Source of the DNA: Sunxiuqinia sp965230765
GTDB lineage: Bacteria > Bacteroidota > Bacteroidia > Bacteroidales > Prolixibacteraceae
Length of the DNA stretch: 64,000 bases
Assembly (NCBI GenBank): GCA_965230765.1
Contig: CBDDLR010000001.1
Span: 2,046,001 to 2,110,000, forward strand
Direction of reading: 5' to 3'
Both the position numbers and the translations under genes were made by a program. Shown piece by piece: positions 1 to 9,526 of this stretch; positions within the stretch are counted from its first letter, which is position 1; every line of letters begins with the position of its first letter. The notes under the pieces were generated by a model that searched no databases, was not told the DNA's origin, and saw nothing but the letters and a program-made list of their open reading frames with translations.

Positions 1-106
1 CGAAATGGCACAAATGGCATTGAAAGAATGCACTGAAACTTCGTATTCCAATGTGGGCTATTACAAAAGCAAGACAGAAAAACTTATTCAGGAAATCAAT
101 CAATAA
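1..106 (+). CDS. 3' end of a truncated gene
   Basis: An open frame runs in from the left edge (first complete codon at base 2) and stops with TAA at 104-106. It gives 34 residues, hydrophilic and lysine/glutamate rich, ending in LIQEINQ. It lies 15 bp upstream of the next gene on the same strand. The fragment is too short to assign to a family; it could equally be a spurious extension, although the residue composition looks like real coding sequence. Confidence 0.5.
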   Translation, partial: EMAQMALKECTETSYSNVGYYKSKTEKLIQEINQ

Positions 107-121
107 TCAATATATATCATT

Positions 122-2656
122 ATGCTACCTAGATATTTTAGGGTCATCCTTGTATTTTTAATCTTGACTTTCTTAATGAATCACGTACAAGCTCAACACT
201 GGTTAAAAAAGGAAGACAAAAACCAAAAACTAAATTTCTTTGAAATTCAGAAAAAGTATAACCAGGATCAGTTGAGGCTGAAAAGTACCAATGCAAAACC
301 AGCGGGTTGGAAACAATATAAGCGCTGGGAGTGGTATTGGCAGAAACGTGTGAATGTTGTTACCGGTGAATTTCCAGAGAGTGTTGCTACTGGCAATACT
401 CGGGAAAACTATTCAGAAGAAAATGACGTTGCAGACTGGGGCTCAATGGGTTTAAAAAAGGTTACCAACAGCTGGAGCGGTCTGGGTAGGATCAACTGCA
501 TAACCATCCATCCTTCAGACAACAAAACTTTTTGGATTGGTACACCTTCCGGGGGAATTTGGAAAACAAGTAATGATGGAAGGACTTGGAAAGTGCTGAA
601 TGACAACGCTGGCATGATTGGGGTTAGCTCCATCGTATTGCCATCGGATTATGAAACATCAAAAACGATATTCATAGCAACAGGCGACAGGAACAGTGAT
701 TTTCGCAGTATTGGTGTACTTAAATCAACTGATGATGGGGAAACATGGCAGGAAACAGGGTTAAAAATTGAACCGAAGCTTGAGTCGGGTATTGGGAGGC
801 TTTTGATCCGGCCTGGGACGAATAATATTTTATACGCTTCTGCTTACAATGGAATCCATAAATCAACAGATGGTGCAGATACGTGGACACATACATTCGA
901 GTCAGATAACTATCACATTGATATGGAGTTTGCCCCTGAAAGCCCAGATACCATGTATGCATGTACTAAATCACCAAATGGGAATCCACACATCATACGT
1001 TCAACGAATGCTGGGGATACATGGCGCATAGCTAAAACTTTTGGGGAGAACGATGACCGAATAGAAATGGCAGTTACAAAAGCCAATCCGGCTAAACTTT
1101 ATGTGGTTGTATCTGATGATCGTGGTGGGCTTAGTGGCATTTATATTTCTGAAGATTATGGAGAAACTTTTGAGCTGGTTTATGATGAGTACAATTTGTT
1201 GGGAAGAGATATTGAGAAAGCCTATGGACAAGGTTGGTACGACCTTTCCTTGTATGTTTCACCCAATGATGAAAATGAAATATATCTCGGAGGCATCGAC
1301 TCTTACATTAGTGATAACGGAGGGAAAAGCTTTAACGAGCTGGATCAAACAAGTGTTCATGCCGACAAGCATGGGTTTTTATTTGACAATGAAAACACCT
1401 TATACGAATTGAATGATGGAGGGATTTATCGTCGTAAAGGTGAAACCTGGTCAAACCTTTCCTGGGGGCTGGAGATTACTCAACTCTATCGTTTGGGCTG
1501 TAGTGCATCCGATCCAACTAAAGTGATGGTGGGGGCACAAGATAATGGTAGTAAGCTGAAAAATGGCACCAAATGGTTAGGCACCACTGGAGGCGATGGT
1601 ATGGAAAGCATCATTGATTGGGAAAACCCAGACTACATGTATGTTTCCACCCAAACAGGAGAAATCTCCCGAAACTCTGACGGATTTGCAAGCAACACAA
1701 AAGTGAAGATATCTGAAAATATCTCGGACACCTGGGCAGGAGGTTGGACTACCCCTTACATCATCGATCCCAAAGACAGCAAAACACTTTATGCTGGATT
1801 TCATCACATCCATAAAACAACTGATCGGGGCGATACCTGGACTGATATTTCTCCAAACCTTGAAATGCAGGCTGTGGCGAGACAAATGGATATTTGCAAG
1901 TCAAATCCCAAATACATAGCCGTGTCGTATTCGAATGGTCTGGTAAGAACCACGGATGGTGGATCTAACTGGGAAAACATAACCAATGAACTTGCCGAAG
2001 TGGAACATGAAATTACTTCCATTGAATTTCATCCAAATAACCCAGATACCATGTGGGTAACACTTGGAGGATATTCCGAGGGGAATAAGGTTTTCAGGAC
2101 AAATAATGGAGGAAGTTCCTGGATCAATGTAAGTGGGTCTTTGCCCAATACTACAGCTTTGTCGTTAGTTCGAAATGAACAGGTAACGCGTCATGACGAA
2201 CTATTTCTGGGAACAGATATTGGCGTGTTTGTAAAAGCAGGTGATAGCGACTGGAAGTTGTTCAGCAATGGTTTGCCAGTTGTTATTGTAAACGAACTGG
2301 AGCTTGTTTACCCAGATGGGGAACCCGCAAAATTGCGTGCAGCCACCTGGGGGAGAGGATTGTGGGAAACGCCGGTCCCTAACGTGATTACTGATGTAAA
2401 ACAGGATTTAGTTCGCAAGGAAACCAAAGTCTTCCCAAACCCGACAACCGGAGTTGTCTCGGTGGAAAGAAATTCAAATGACGGTGCTGTTCTGACAATT
2501 GTAAATATGAAAGGTGCAAAAGTATTTGAACTTGAAACAGTAGAAAAAAACGTTCAAATTGATTTAAAACATTTTCAATCAGGTAACTATATTATATCTG
2601 TTATTTCACCTAGCGAAAATTTCAATGAAACACTTATTGTTCAGGGTGAAGAATAG
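122..2656 (+). CDS. Secreted Asp-box/BNR beta-propeller protein with T9SS sorting domain
   Basis: An 844-residue exported protein. Residues 1-24 form a signal peptide ending VQAQ. The body carries at least nine Asp-box (BNR) motifs of the form S/T-x-D/N-x-G-x-T-W, for example TSNDGRTW, STDDGETW, TTDRGDTW and TTDGGSNW, which mark the blade turns of sialidase/VPS10-type propellers. From about residue 768 there is a type A type IX secretion sorting domain (VFPNPTTG, then a short beta-sandwich), so the mature protein is probably released or attached at the cell surface. Such proteins are usually annotated as glycosyl-hydrolase or VPS10-like propellers. No catalytic residues could be identified, so an enzymatic role is not claimed. 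Confidence 0.85.
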   Translation: MLPRYFRVILVFLILTFLMNHVQAQHWLKKEDKNQKLNFFEIQKKYNQDQLRLKSTNAKPAGWKQYKRWEWYWQKRVNVVTGEFPESVATGNTRENYSEENDVADWGSMGLKKVTNSWSGLGRINCITIHPSDNKTFWIGTPSGGIWKTSNDGRTWKVLNDNAGMIGVSSIVLPSDYETSKTIFIATGDRNSDFRSIGVLKSTDDGETWQETGLKIEPKLESGIGRLLIRPGTNNILYASAYNGIHKSTDGADTWTHTFESDNYHIDMEFAPESPDTMYACTKSPNGNPHIIRSTNAGDTWRIAKTFGENDDRIEMAVTKANPAKLYVVVSDDRGGLSGIYISEDYGETFELVYDEYNLLGRDIEKAYGQGWYDLSLYVSPNDENEIYLGGIDSYISDNGGKSFNELDQTSVHADKHGFLFDNENTLYELNDGGIYRRKGETWSNLSWGLEITQLYRLGCSASDPTKVMVGAQDNGSKLKNGTKWLGTTGGDGMESIIDWENPDYMYVSTQTGEISRNSDGFASNTKVKISENISDTWAGGWTTPYIIDPKDSKTLYAGFHHIHKTTDRGDTWTDISPNLEMQAVARQMDICKSNPKYIAVSYSNGLVRTTDGGSNWENITNELAEVEHEITSIEFHPNNPDTMWVTLGGYSEGNKVFRTNNGGSSWINVSGSLPNTTALSLVRNEQVTRHDELFLGTDIGVFVKAGDSDWKLFSNGLPVVIVNELELVYPDGEPAKLRAATWGRGLWETPVPNVITDVKQDLVRKETKVFPNPTTGVVSVERNSNDGAVLTIVNMKGAKVFELETVEKNVQIDLKHFQSGNYIISVISPSENFNETLIVQGEE

Positions 2657-2662
2657 CAGACC

Positions 2663-2692
2663 AATTCCTCCTGAAATGCAGGGGGAATTTTA
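2663..2692 (+). terminator. Possible terminator after the Asp-box gene
   Basis: An imperfect hairpin lies 7 bp after the stop codon: arms AATTCC-CCTG and CAGG-GGAATT around an AAATG loop, followed by a short T/A-rich run. The stem is interrupted, so this is a moderate call. Confidence 0.4.
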
Positions 2693-2736
2693 AACTTTTG
2701 TAAGTATTAATCCAAAAATTATAATATATAATAACA

Positions 2737-3885
2737 ATGAAAAAACTAATTCTTTTAGCCATCCCTTTATTAATAGGGGTTAGTTTATATGCGCAAAAAT
2801 ACAATGCCTCCAGAGGCTACATTGTTGCTGGCGATACAATAACCGGTTATATAAAACACTCAAAAAACCTGCATGATTCAATTGCTTTTTGCTCCCGTGA
2901 GCAAGAACGTTTCAGCTATTATACACCAAGTGAGATATCAGAGTATGGGTTCGAAAACGGACCTGTTTATCATAGGTTAAAGTTTAAGTTCAATGGCGAG
3001 GTTTATAATAAATTCGTGAAAGAATTGGTTAGTGGGGAAGCATCGCTTTTTAATTTTGAAGATATCTATTTCCTGAAAAAGGAAAATGAATACTTTCGTT
3101 TGGAGTATGAACTTGGGACAATGCTCAAAAATGTTCCGGTTAAAGATATACGCTACAAAGTTGTTCTTGAGGAAGCTCTTAAAGACTGTGAAAATATAAA
3201 CGATAAGATATCAACAGTAAGATATTCGAATAATGAATTGGCTGAACTTATAGATTATTACAATACAGAAACAAATGTTGCTTCGAAAAGAGTATATAAA
3301 AACAAAATTAGGGTGAAAAAAGGTTTTCGTGTTGGGTACGAACACAGCACGGTTCATTTTCCGCATCAGCGAACAAATTTTGTAATTCGCAATTTTGATT
3401 CGTCAGGAAGCATCGTTTTTGGTGGCTTCTTGAATTTCTCTAAAGACTTCAGTCGATTCTCACTTCAGCCAGAGGTTCTTTTTGTTAAAAGAGAAACAAA
3501 AGGTTTTGAAGAGCGCATTGCCGACCAGCACAATGTTGTCATATCAAGTACAAAAATAAAAGTGCCGTTGTCCCTCTATTATACCTTCCCAACTTATAAA
3601 GTAAAACCATTTCTTTGTGTGGGTGCTGTTACTGAGTATGAAGTAGAAGGGGAGAACTTTTCAGAAGATATTCTGCACTTTGATGGGGCGACACGAACAC
3701 ATGACCTGGATTTCAATAAATTCGGTATTGGATTTAAACTTGGAGCTGGTATCTCAAAAGCGGTATCAGAGGATATTGTACTAAATTTCGAATATAATTA
3801 TGAGGTTGCTTATTCGAACTTTGATTTTATTAAGGATTATTTCAATTGGAAAACTCATACTTTTTCTATGTCAATCGCTTTTTAA
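2737..3885 (+). CDS. Outer-membrane beta-barrel protein of unknown function
   Basis: A 382-residue protein with a signal peptide (residues 1-19, ending SLYAQ). The N-terminal half (about 20-170) is a soluble-looking region common in Bacteroidota barrel proteins; the C-terminal half (about 195-382) has alternating aromatic beta strands and ends in a final strand with terminal Phe (SMSIAF), as expected for an outer-membrane barrel of the PorT/OmpW-like class. It follows the Asp-box gene at 80 bp on the same strand, but the candidate hairpin between them suggests separate transcription. No specific function can be assigned. Confidence 0.75.
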   Translation: MKKLILLAIPLLIGVSLYAQKYNASRGYIVAGDTITGYIKHSKNLHDSIAFCSREQERFSYYTPSEISEYGFENGPVYHRLKFKFNGEVYNKFVKELVSGEASLFNFEDIYFLKKENEYFRLEYELGTMLKNVPVKDIRYKVVLEEALKDCENINDKISTVRYSNNELAELIDYYNTETNVASKRVYKNKIRVKKGFRVGYEHSTVHFPHQRTNFVIRNFDSSGSIVFGGFLNFSKDFSRFSLQPEVLFVKRETKGFEERIADQHNVVISSTKIKVPLSLYYTFPTYKVKPFLCVGAVTEYEVEGENFSEDILHFDGATRTHDLDFNKFGIGFKLGAGISKAVSEDIVLNFEYNYEVAYSNFDFIKDYFNWKTHTFSMSIAF

Positions 3886-4051
3886 ACGGCTTTTTTCAAC
3901 GCAAAGGTTCTTTTAGGATCAAGCTGTACTTTTGTAAAATAAAATTGCTTCAAGAATTCTTTATTTAAATTGGAAAGTACGACTATTTGTAATAATTCTT
4001 TTAAAAGAAAAAAGTTACTTTAGTTGGCAGGAAATTTGATGATTATTCTAC

Positions 4052-5716
4052 ATGAAGACAGTTCAGATATATTGCGAAAATACCCGTGAAACAAAGGAGT
4101 ATCCGCTTGGAACCACGCTTGAAGAAATTAAAGAGGACTTGAAAATAGACCTTGGCAACCCGATTTGTGGTGCACTGGTAAACCACAAGGTCAAGGAACT
4201 ATCGTTTTCTGTTGTAAAATCCAAACGTATTCGTTTTATCGATTATACCGATCCGGACGGGCGCAGGTTGTATGTGCGATCGTTGCTTTTTTTATTGTAT
4301 GTTGCTGTGCGGGAAACATTTCCAATGGTGAAGCTGAGGGTGATGCACGGAATTAGCCAGGGGTATTATTGTGAGCTGGTTGGTTTAGGCCGACCTTTAA
4401 CAGCATCTGATATATTTCAACTAAAGAATGAAATGACCCACTGGGTTGAAAAAGATATTCCCTTCGTTAAAAAGGGCATAGAAACCGACAAAGCAGTTGA
4501 TATACTTCAACAAAATGGGCTGGAAGAAAAAGCCAGGTTATTTGACCAGCAGGGTACCATGTTTTCATACTTGTATTTCCTAAATGGCTTTGCCAATTAT
4601 TTCTACGGGCATCATGTTCCATCAAGCGGTTATTTAAAAACTTTTGATATTGCTCGGTATTTTGATGGGTTATTGCTTCAGGTTCCACAAGCTGATAATT
4701 TCGATGAGGTGAATGAAGCAGTACATCAAGGGCAATTATTCGATATTTTTCAAGAACATAAATTACGAGCTGAAATATTGGATGTTCCTAACCTTGGAAA
4801 ATTGAATGAGTATGTGATGAGGCGAAGAAGTGGCGATATCATTAAGATTGCTGAGGCTTTGCATGAAAAGAAAGTGGCTGAAATAGCCAATATGATTGAT
4901 GACCGAAATGGACAGATAAAAGTGATCCTTGTTGCCGGGCCATCAGCTTCCGGGAAAACAACATTCAGCAAACGTTTGTCTGTTCAGTTGGCGGTGAATG
5001 GTTTGGTTCCACACATGATTTCGCTGGATGACTATTTTGTTGACCGCGAGCTAACACCCTTGGATGAGTATGGTGAATATGATTTTGAGTCGTTGGAAGC
5101 GATTGATGTAGAATTTTTTAATCAGCAGTTACATGAGCTTTTTAATGGCAAGGAAGTTATTCTCCCAAAGTTCAATTTTGAGTTGGGAAAAAGGCAACAA
5201 TCAAATCGCAGGTTACGACTCGGTGAAGGTCATGTTTTAATTGTAGAAGGTATTCACGGCATCAATCCCGGGTTAACCCCGCACATTGAAAACGGCAGGA
5301 GCTTTAAGATTTTTCTTTCGGCACTGACCCAAATATCATTTGACGACCACAACCACATTTCCACCACTGATAACCGTTTAATACGGCGTATGATCCGTGA
5401 TAGCAAGTACCGGGGATATTCAGCAGTTGAAACCATTAAACGATGGCCTAGTGTAAGAAGGGGAGAAGAGAAAAATATATTCCCATACCAGGAGAATGCG
5501 GATGTGATGTTTAATTCTGCTTTGGTTTATGAATTGGCCGTGTTGAAAAAATATGCCGAACCGCTACTGAAAAATGTTCCTGAAAACAAGCTTGAATTTT
5601 GTGAGGCTAACCGCTTACTCAAATTCTTTAGCTACATGAAAGACATTGATGATTATGAAATACCACCTACTTCCGTAATCCGTGAATTTTTGGGTGGAAG
5701 TAGTTTTAGGTATTAA
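4052..5716 (+). CDS. Uridine kinase-like nucleoside kinase with ThrRS-like N-terminal region
   Basis: A 554-residue two-part protein. The N-terminal ~230 residues resemble the TGS and editing-like (SAD) region of threonyl-tRNA synthetases, including a GHHVPSSG segment near residue 190. The C-terminal part is a P-loop kinase of the uridine kinase/phosphoribulokinase family: Walker A at residues 296-304 (GPSASGKTT, Lys302), then DDYF and a FNFELGKR stretch. This fusion is widespread in Bacteroidota and Firmicutes and usually annotated as nucleoside kinase; the physiological substrate is not settled. A TACTTTTG hexamer-plus at 3927-3934 matches the Bacteroidota -7 element and would give a leader of about 110 nt, but no good -33 element is visible. 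Confidence 0.85.
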   Translation: MKTVQIYCENTRETKEYPLGTTLEEIKEDLKIDLGNPICGALVNHKVKELSFSVVKSKRIRFIDYTDPDGRRLYVRSLLFLLYVAVRETFPMVKLRVMHGISQGYYCELVGLGRPLTASDIFQLKNEMTHWVEKDIPFVKKGIETDKAVDILQQNGLEEKARLFDQQGTMFSYLYFLNGFANYFYGHHVPSSGYLKTFDIARYFDGLLLQVPQADNFDEVNEAVHQGQLFDIFQEHKLRAEILDVPNLGKLNEYVMRRRSGDIIKIAEALHEKKVAEIANMIDDRNGQIKVILVAGPSASGKTTFSKRLSVQLAVNGLVPHMISLDDYFVDRELTPLDEYGEYDFESLEAIDVEFFNQQLHELFNGKEVILPKFNFELGKRQQSNRRLRLGEGHVLIVEGIHGINPGLTPHIENGRSFKIFLSALTQISFDDHNHISTTDNRLIRRMIRDSKYRGYSAVETIKRWPSVRRGEEKNIFPYQENADVMFNSALVYELAVLKKYAEPLLKNVPENKLEFCEANRLLKFFSYMKDIDDYEIPPTSVIREFLGGSSFRY

Positions 5717-5723
5717 ATTAAAA

Positions 5724-5765
5724 AGTCATCCCGGATAGAACGTAGTGGAAGTCCGGGATCTGTGT
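5724..5765 (+). repeat. REP-like palindromic intergenic repeat, copy 1
   Basis: An 8-bp inverted repeat (ATCCCGGA ... TCCGGGAT) begins 8-10 bp after the kinase stop. The same unit occurs in reverse orientation at 10563-10604, including the flanking GTCATCCCGGAT and GGGATCTGTGT sequence. It sits between convergent genes and could also end transcription, but lacks a T-tract. Confidence 0.65.
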
Positions 5766-5831
5766 AGGATTGGAAAATGGTAATTCGTAATTGGAATTTG
5801 GGGTTTCACCGATAGCCATTTCGATCGTCAT

Positions 5832-7139
5832 TTATTTAAAACTAATCCTCACTACCCTTGGATAAAGAATAGTTTGAAACACACCCCTGCCAAGCATAAA
5901 AAGCATAAGTGCCAGCCAAAGGGCGTGGTTGCCCAAAATGTTTTGTAAGAAGAAATAGGCAGGTGCAAATACAAGTATTGTTGCAGCCAGCATGGTGTTG
6001 CGCATTTCTTTTGAAGCGGTTGCACCAATATAAATTCCGTCCCAGATAAATGAAGTAAAGGTGAAAAGAGGAGTGAGGATCACCCACCATTTAAAATCCA
6101 GGGCTGTCTCAATTACTTCATTTTGTGTGGTTATAATCCCCAGTATTTGTTGGTTGGCAAAAAGATAAAATAGTCCAAATCCGCCTGCCAGCAAAGCTCC
6201 CCAAACAAATAGTTTACGGGTTAGTTGGTAGAAAGCAATTTTGTTTCGTTCACCCATAAACTTCCCAGCCAAAGCTTCTCCGGCAAATGCAAAGCCATCA
6301 ATAAAAAACGAAAACAACAGCAAAAACTGTATCAGAATGGAATTTACTGCCAAAATGTGATCATTGATACTGGCAGATTTTGAAGTAAAAAAAGTAAACA
6401 CGAAAATCACGCAAAATGTGCGGATAAAAATATCGCTGTTTACCCGGAAGAAGCTTTTCAACTCATTCAGCCGAATAATCTCCTTTAGCTTAAAGTATTT
6501 GAAAAGATTACTGTATTTCTTGAGCAGAAGAAAAATTCCAATGGCGATCCCGAGATACTGTGCGATCAGTGTGCCCCAAGCCACCCCGGCCGATTTCATA
6601 TCAAAACCAATTACCAAAAGCATGCTAAAACCGATGTTAAACACGTTGGCAAGAATAGAAGTAATCATCGGATACCGTGCATTTTGCATGCCCAAAAACC
6701 AACCGTTTAAAACATACAACCCCAATGTGGCTGGTGCGGCCCACACTCGAATGCGGAAATATTCTGCTGCCAGCGATTCCACTTCCTGACTTCCATTGAT
6801 CAGCTTGAAACTGAGAAATTCAATGGGGATTTGAAAACAAATAATTAGCAAACTAATGACACTTGAAACCAAAAGTGCACGGGATAGCTGATTGAAACAG
6901 TCTTTTTCATCCTTGCGCCCAAAAGCCTGCGCCGTAAAACCGCTGGTGCTCATGCGTAAAAAGCTGAAACCCCAATAGATAAAGTTGAAAATAACCGTTC
7001 CCAGCGACACAGCACCAATGTAAATATCCGAGCCCAAATGCCCCATCAGCGTGAGGTCAACCAAACCGAGCAGAGGAATAGTTACGTTGCTGATGATGTT
7101 GGGTACTGCAAGTCGCAGTATGTCACGGTTTAAATTCAT
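5832..7139 (-). CDS. MATE family efflux transporter
   Basis: A 435-residue integral membrane protein with about 12 hydrophobic segments. The N-terminus (LAVPNIISN, LLGLVDLTLMG) and the repeated half-structure match the MATE/DinF group, which exports drugs or metabolites using Na+ or H+ gradients. Length is normal for the family (about 430-460). It is convergent with the upstream kinase and divergent from the sod gene. Substrate cannot be read from sequence. Confidence 0.88.
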   Translation of the reverse strand: MNLNRDILRLAVPNIISNVTIPLLGLVDLTLMGHLGSDIYIGAVSLGTVIFNFIYWGFSFLRMSTSGFTAQAFGRKDEKDCFNQLSRALLVSSVISLLIICFQIPIEFLSFKLINGSQEVESLAAEYFRIRVWAAPATLGLYVLNGWFLGMQNARYPMITSILANVFNIGFSMLLVIGFDMKSAGVAWGTLIAQYLGIAIGIFLLLKKYSNLFKYFKLKEIIRLNELKSFFRVNSDIFIRTFCVIFVFTFFTSKSASINDHILAVNSILIQFLLLFSFFIDGFAFAGEALAGKFMGERNKIAFYQLTRKLFVWGALLAGGFGLFYLFANQQILGIITTQNEVIETALDFKWWVILTPLFTFTSFIWDGIYIGATASKEMRNTMLAATILVFAPAYFFLQNILGNHALWLALMLFMLGRGVFQTILYPRVVRISFK

Positions 7140-7237
7140 AGCCTGCTAAAATAAGGTTTTTGGAAGAAAATTAGAAGTTGTGAAGATGAGTAAGGATGAA
7201 AGAGAGAATGGGAGAAGTTGAGAAAGGAAGAATTCCC

Positions 7238-7278
7238 AAACGTCATAGCGAGGAGTGTCGCGACGTGGCTATCTGTTG
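7238..7278. repeat. Degenerate interspersed repeat (CGTCATAGCGAGG type)
   Basis: In the 329-bp space between the MATE and sod genes there is a CGTCATAGCGAGGAG/CGCGACGTGGC segment with inverted elements (CGTC...GACG). It resembles the GTCAT-initiated REP-like units elsewhere in the window (5724, 10563, 56986). The rest of this space holds only the sod promoter. Confidence 0.4.
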
Positions 7279-7392
7279 CAGATTAAATATTTAGTCATTA
7301 GCAATTGGCTAAATGGTAATACAAAAGTCATTTTTTCATCGAGGCCACCTATCAGCCATCAAGAATTTCAATAAAAAATTGTAAATGTGAAT

Positions 7393-7423
7393 TTGTATGC
7401 GAACAATTTTGCATATAGATTTG
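7393..7423 (+). promoter_or_regulatory. Bacteroidota-type promoter for sod
   Basis: TTG at 7393-7395 (within TTTG), a 20-nt spacer and TAGATTTG at 7416-7423 match the primary sigma consensus of this phylum (TTG-N17-23-TAnnTTTG). The predicted start near 7430 gives a leader of about 40 nt to the ATG at 7469. Confidence 0.65.
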
Positions 7424-7468
7424 TAGTAAAAGATGATAATATCTTAAATATTAAAAATAGAATAATTT

Positions 7469-8068
7469 ATGGCATTCGAATTACCGAAATTATCTTACGC
7501 ATACGATGCATTAGAACCATACATTGATGCACGAACGATGGAAATCCATCACGGCAAGCATCATGCAGGTTATACAAACAATTTAAACAACGCTGTTGGC
7601 GGAGGCGATTTGGAAGGAAAATCAATTGAAGATATCCTTTCCGGCGTTTCGGCACATGGAACAGCGGTTCAGAACAATGGGGGTGGTTTCTACAACCACG
7701 TTTTGTACTGGGAGATTATGGCTCCCGGTGGTGCCCCTGCCCCAGAGGGTGAATTATTAGATGCAATAAATGATTCATTTGAATCAGTAGAAAATTTTAA
7801 AGATGCTTTTACCAAAGCTGCACTGACCCGTTTTGGTTCGGGTTGGGCGTGGCTGGTAAAGCAGGGTGATAGTTTGGTGGTTTCATCAACTCCCAACCAG
7901 GACAATCCGCTAATGGACGTTGCCGATGTTAAGGGAACACCGATACTAGGTGTTGACGTTTGGGAACATGCTTATTATTTAAAGTATCAGAACAGACGGC
8001 CTGAATACGTTGACGCGTTCTGGAAAGTCATTAATTGGGACGAAGTCGCCAAACGGTTTAAAGGTTAG
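7469..8068 (+). CDS. sod: Superoxide dismutase (Mn/Fe family)
   Basis: A 199-residue cytosolic enzyme that disproportionates superoxide to oxygen and hydrogen peroxide. The four metal ligands are visible: His27 (MEIHHGKHH), His77 (YNHVLYW), Asp163 and His167 (DVWEHAYYLKYQNRR). The NNGGGFYNH segment and the Gln in PNQDNP are typical of Mn or cambialistic enzymes rather than strict Fe enzymes, but the metal cannot be fixed from sequence. There is no signal peptide. The gene is monocistronic, with its own promoter and a strong terminator. Confidence 0.96.
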   Translation: MAFELPKLSYAYDALEPYIDARTMEIHHGKHHAGYTNNLNNAVGGGDLEGKSIEDILSGVSAHGTAVQNNGGGFYNHVLYWEIMAPGGAPAPEGELLDAINDSFESVENFKDAFTKAALTRFGSGWAWLVKQGDSLVVSSTPNQDNPLMDVADVKGTPILGVDVWEHAYYLKYQNRRPEYVDAFWKVINWDEVAKRFKG

Positions 8069-8086
8069 TTGATTTTTGGTTTTTTT

Positions 8087-8114
8087 CCCCGAAGCAGAGG
8101 CTTCGGGGTTTTTC
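8087..8114 (+). terminator. Rho-independent terminator of sod
   Basis: A perfect 9-bp GC-rich stem (CCCCGAAGC / GCTTCGGGG) with a 4-nt AGAG loop at 8087-8108, followed by a T-run, starts 18 bp after the sod stop codon. Confidence 0.9.
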
Positions 8115-8166
8115 TTGCCTTATTGTGGAATGTTATGTTAAAATGAGCAAGGAGAGGGAAAATAAC

Positions 8167-8285
8167 AATAACCTTATCTAATTTTTAACCTTAGTAGCTG
8201 AAGAAAACAGAAAGCCCACAACCTTATTCAATAAGGTTTAACGAATGTGGTATTCAATTTCTACTAAGGTTTTATGAAGAGATAT
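8167..8285. repeat. Palindromic AACCTTAT/AACCTTAGTAG element (copy A)
   Basis: A ~119-bp element has left arm AACCTTAT (8170-8177) plus AACCTTAGTAG, a central perfect palindrome AACCTTATT-c-AATAAGGTT, and right arm CTACTAAGGTT (from 8261). The same two motifs and their complements build the repeats around the Y1 transposase at 16.3-17.2 kb and the element at 23131-23318, so this is another member of that family. Confidence 0.7.
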
Positions 8286-8381
8286 GCTTGGGCCGGCAAT
8301 AACTATGAATGACTAATTACCAGTTATTTTTTACTGTTGACAACCGACAACCGACAACCGACAGCTGAGTACGACACAGAT
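8252..8381 (+). repeat. Left copy of the direct repeat flanking the NmrA/AraC pair
   Basis: This ~130-bp segment (TTTCTACTAAGG, ATGAATGAC, AATTACCAGTTA, three tandem 7-bp ACAACCG units, GAGTACGACACAGAT) recurs in the same orientation at 10433-10570. The best-conserved part is 8305-8381. The two copies bracket exactly the two genes at 8517-10381. The remaining gap to 8517 contains only a degenerate REP-like palindrome. Confidence 0.75.
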
Positions 8382-8516
8382 TCCGGATCTTCACTATGTT
8401 TCTTCCGATAGATATCGGAACGGGTTGACGTGTAATTTACAATGGGAGGTTTATACTTCCGGCTTCAATCTTCCATCTTCTTTTAGTCTTCCCGTTCCCC
8501 GCTATCAAGGGTTTGA

Positions 8517-9359
8517 TTAAGCAGATTCATGAATTTTAGGATTCCAAATTCCTGTTAGGGCTGTATTTTTCGCATAAGCTGAAAAATTAGTTGCTGGTCT
8601 GCCAAGTACTTTCTGAATATCAAAACTAACTTCAGAACTAGCTACCTTGGAAAATACTTCTGTAAACAGATAATTTATCAGCCAGATAAAATCAGCCGGA
8701 ACATTCATTTCTTCCAGGCCTTTAGTGTATTCTTCTATAGAAATCCCCTGAAAACTGATTTTTCTACCTGTTGCCCTGGAAATTTCTTCAATAGTTTCTT
8801 TAAAAGTAATTGCCTTAGGACCAGTTAATTCATAAAGCTGTCCATCATGTTCATCATTGATTAAGGCTTCAACTACAACATCTGCAATATCATCAGTGTC
8901 AACAAAGGGAATTTTAGAATCAGCCATAGGCAATGCTACATGTCCTTCTAAAATTGAATCCAATAAGAAACTTTCACTAAAATTTTGATTAAACCATGAA
9001 GCCCTCACAATCGTATAGTTCAATCCTGAGTTGATAATGATCTGCTCACAGTACTCTGCTTCTTTTTCACCTTTACCTGAAAGTAAAACTACCTTTTTGA
9101 TTCCCGCTTTCTTCGATGCATTTGCTATTCCTTCAATGGCTTCTTTTGAACCTGGTACTGCTAAATCAGGATAATATACAATGTAAACTTTATCCATTCC
9201 CTCCAAAGCAGCAGGCCAGTTTGACGGTTCATTCCATTCAAATGGTGGATTCTGATTTCTTGATCCAATTCGAACGTTTTGATTCAGTTGATTCAATCGT
9301 TCAACTACTCGGCGACCAGTTTTACCGGTCCCTCCGATTACTAAAATGTTGTTTTTCAT
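8517..9359 (-). CDS. NmrA-like NAD(P)-binding oxidoreductase
   Basis: An atypical short-chain dehydrogenase of the NmrA/quinone-oxidoreductase type. Its N-terminal dinucleotide-binding motif is GGTGKTG, directly after the start MKNNILVIGG. I chose the ATG at 9359 because the Rossmann strand begins there; upstream in-frame ATGs at 9374 and 9401 would add 5 or 14 residues. The protein is about 280 residues. Later segments (ITFKETIEEISRATGRKISF) match the NmrA/TMR family. The neighbouring AraC gene reads in the same direction from 126 bp upstream of the extended frame and is a likely regulator. Substrate is unknown; redox sensing or quinone/electrophile reduction is possible. Confidence 0.82.
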   Translation of the reverse strand: MKNNILVIGGTGKTGRRVVERLNQLNQNVRIGSRNQNPPFEWNEPSNWPAALEGMDKVYIVYYPDLAVPGSKEAIEGIANASKKAGIKKVVLLSGKGEKEAEYCEQIIINSGLNYTIVRASWFNQNFSESFLLDSILEGHVALPMADSKIPFVDTDDIADVVVEALINDEHDGQLYELTGPKAITFKETIEEISRATGRKISFQGISIEEYTKGLEEMNVPADFIWLINYLFTEVFSKVASSEVSFDIQKVLGRPATNFSAYAKNTALTGIWNPKIHESA

Positions 9360-9526
9360 TTTTAATTGTGTCATGTTTTTAAATTGATTAATAAAGTACA
9401 TTCATGCTTCATTTTGATGATAATTGCTCATAATCATTTATTTAAAGTACTGACACAAAGATGCAGGCAATTTTACCGGAAGATTTGTCTGAAAGGGAGC
9501 AAGATTTGTTCGAAAGGGATTTCTAC

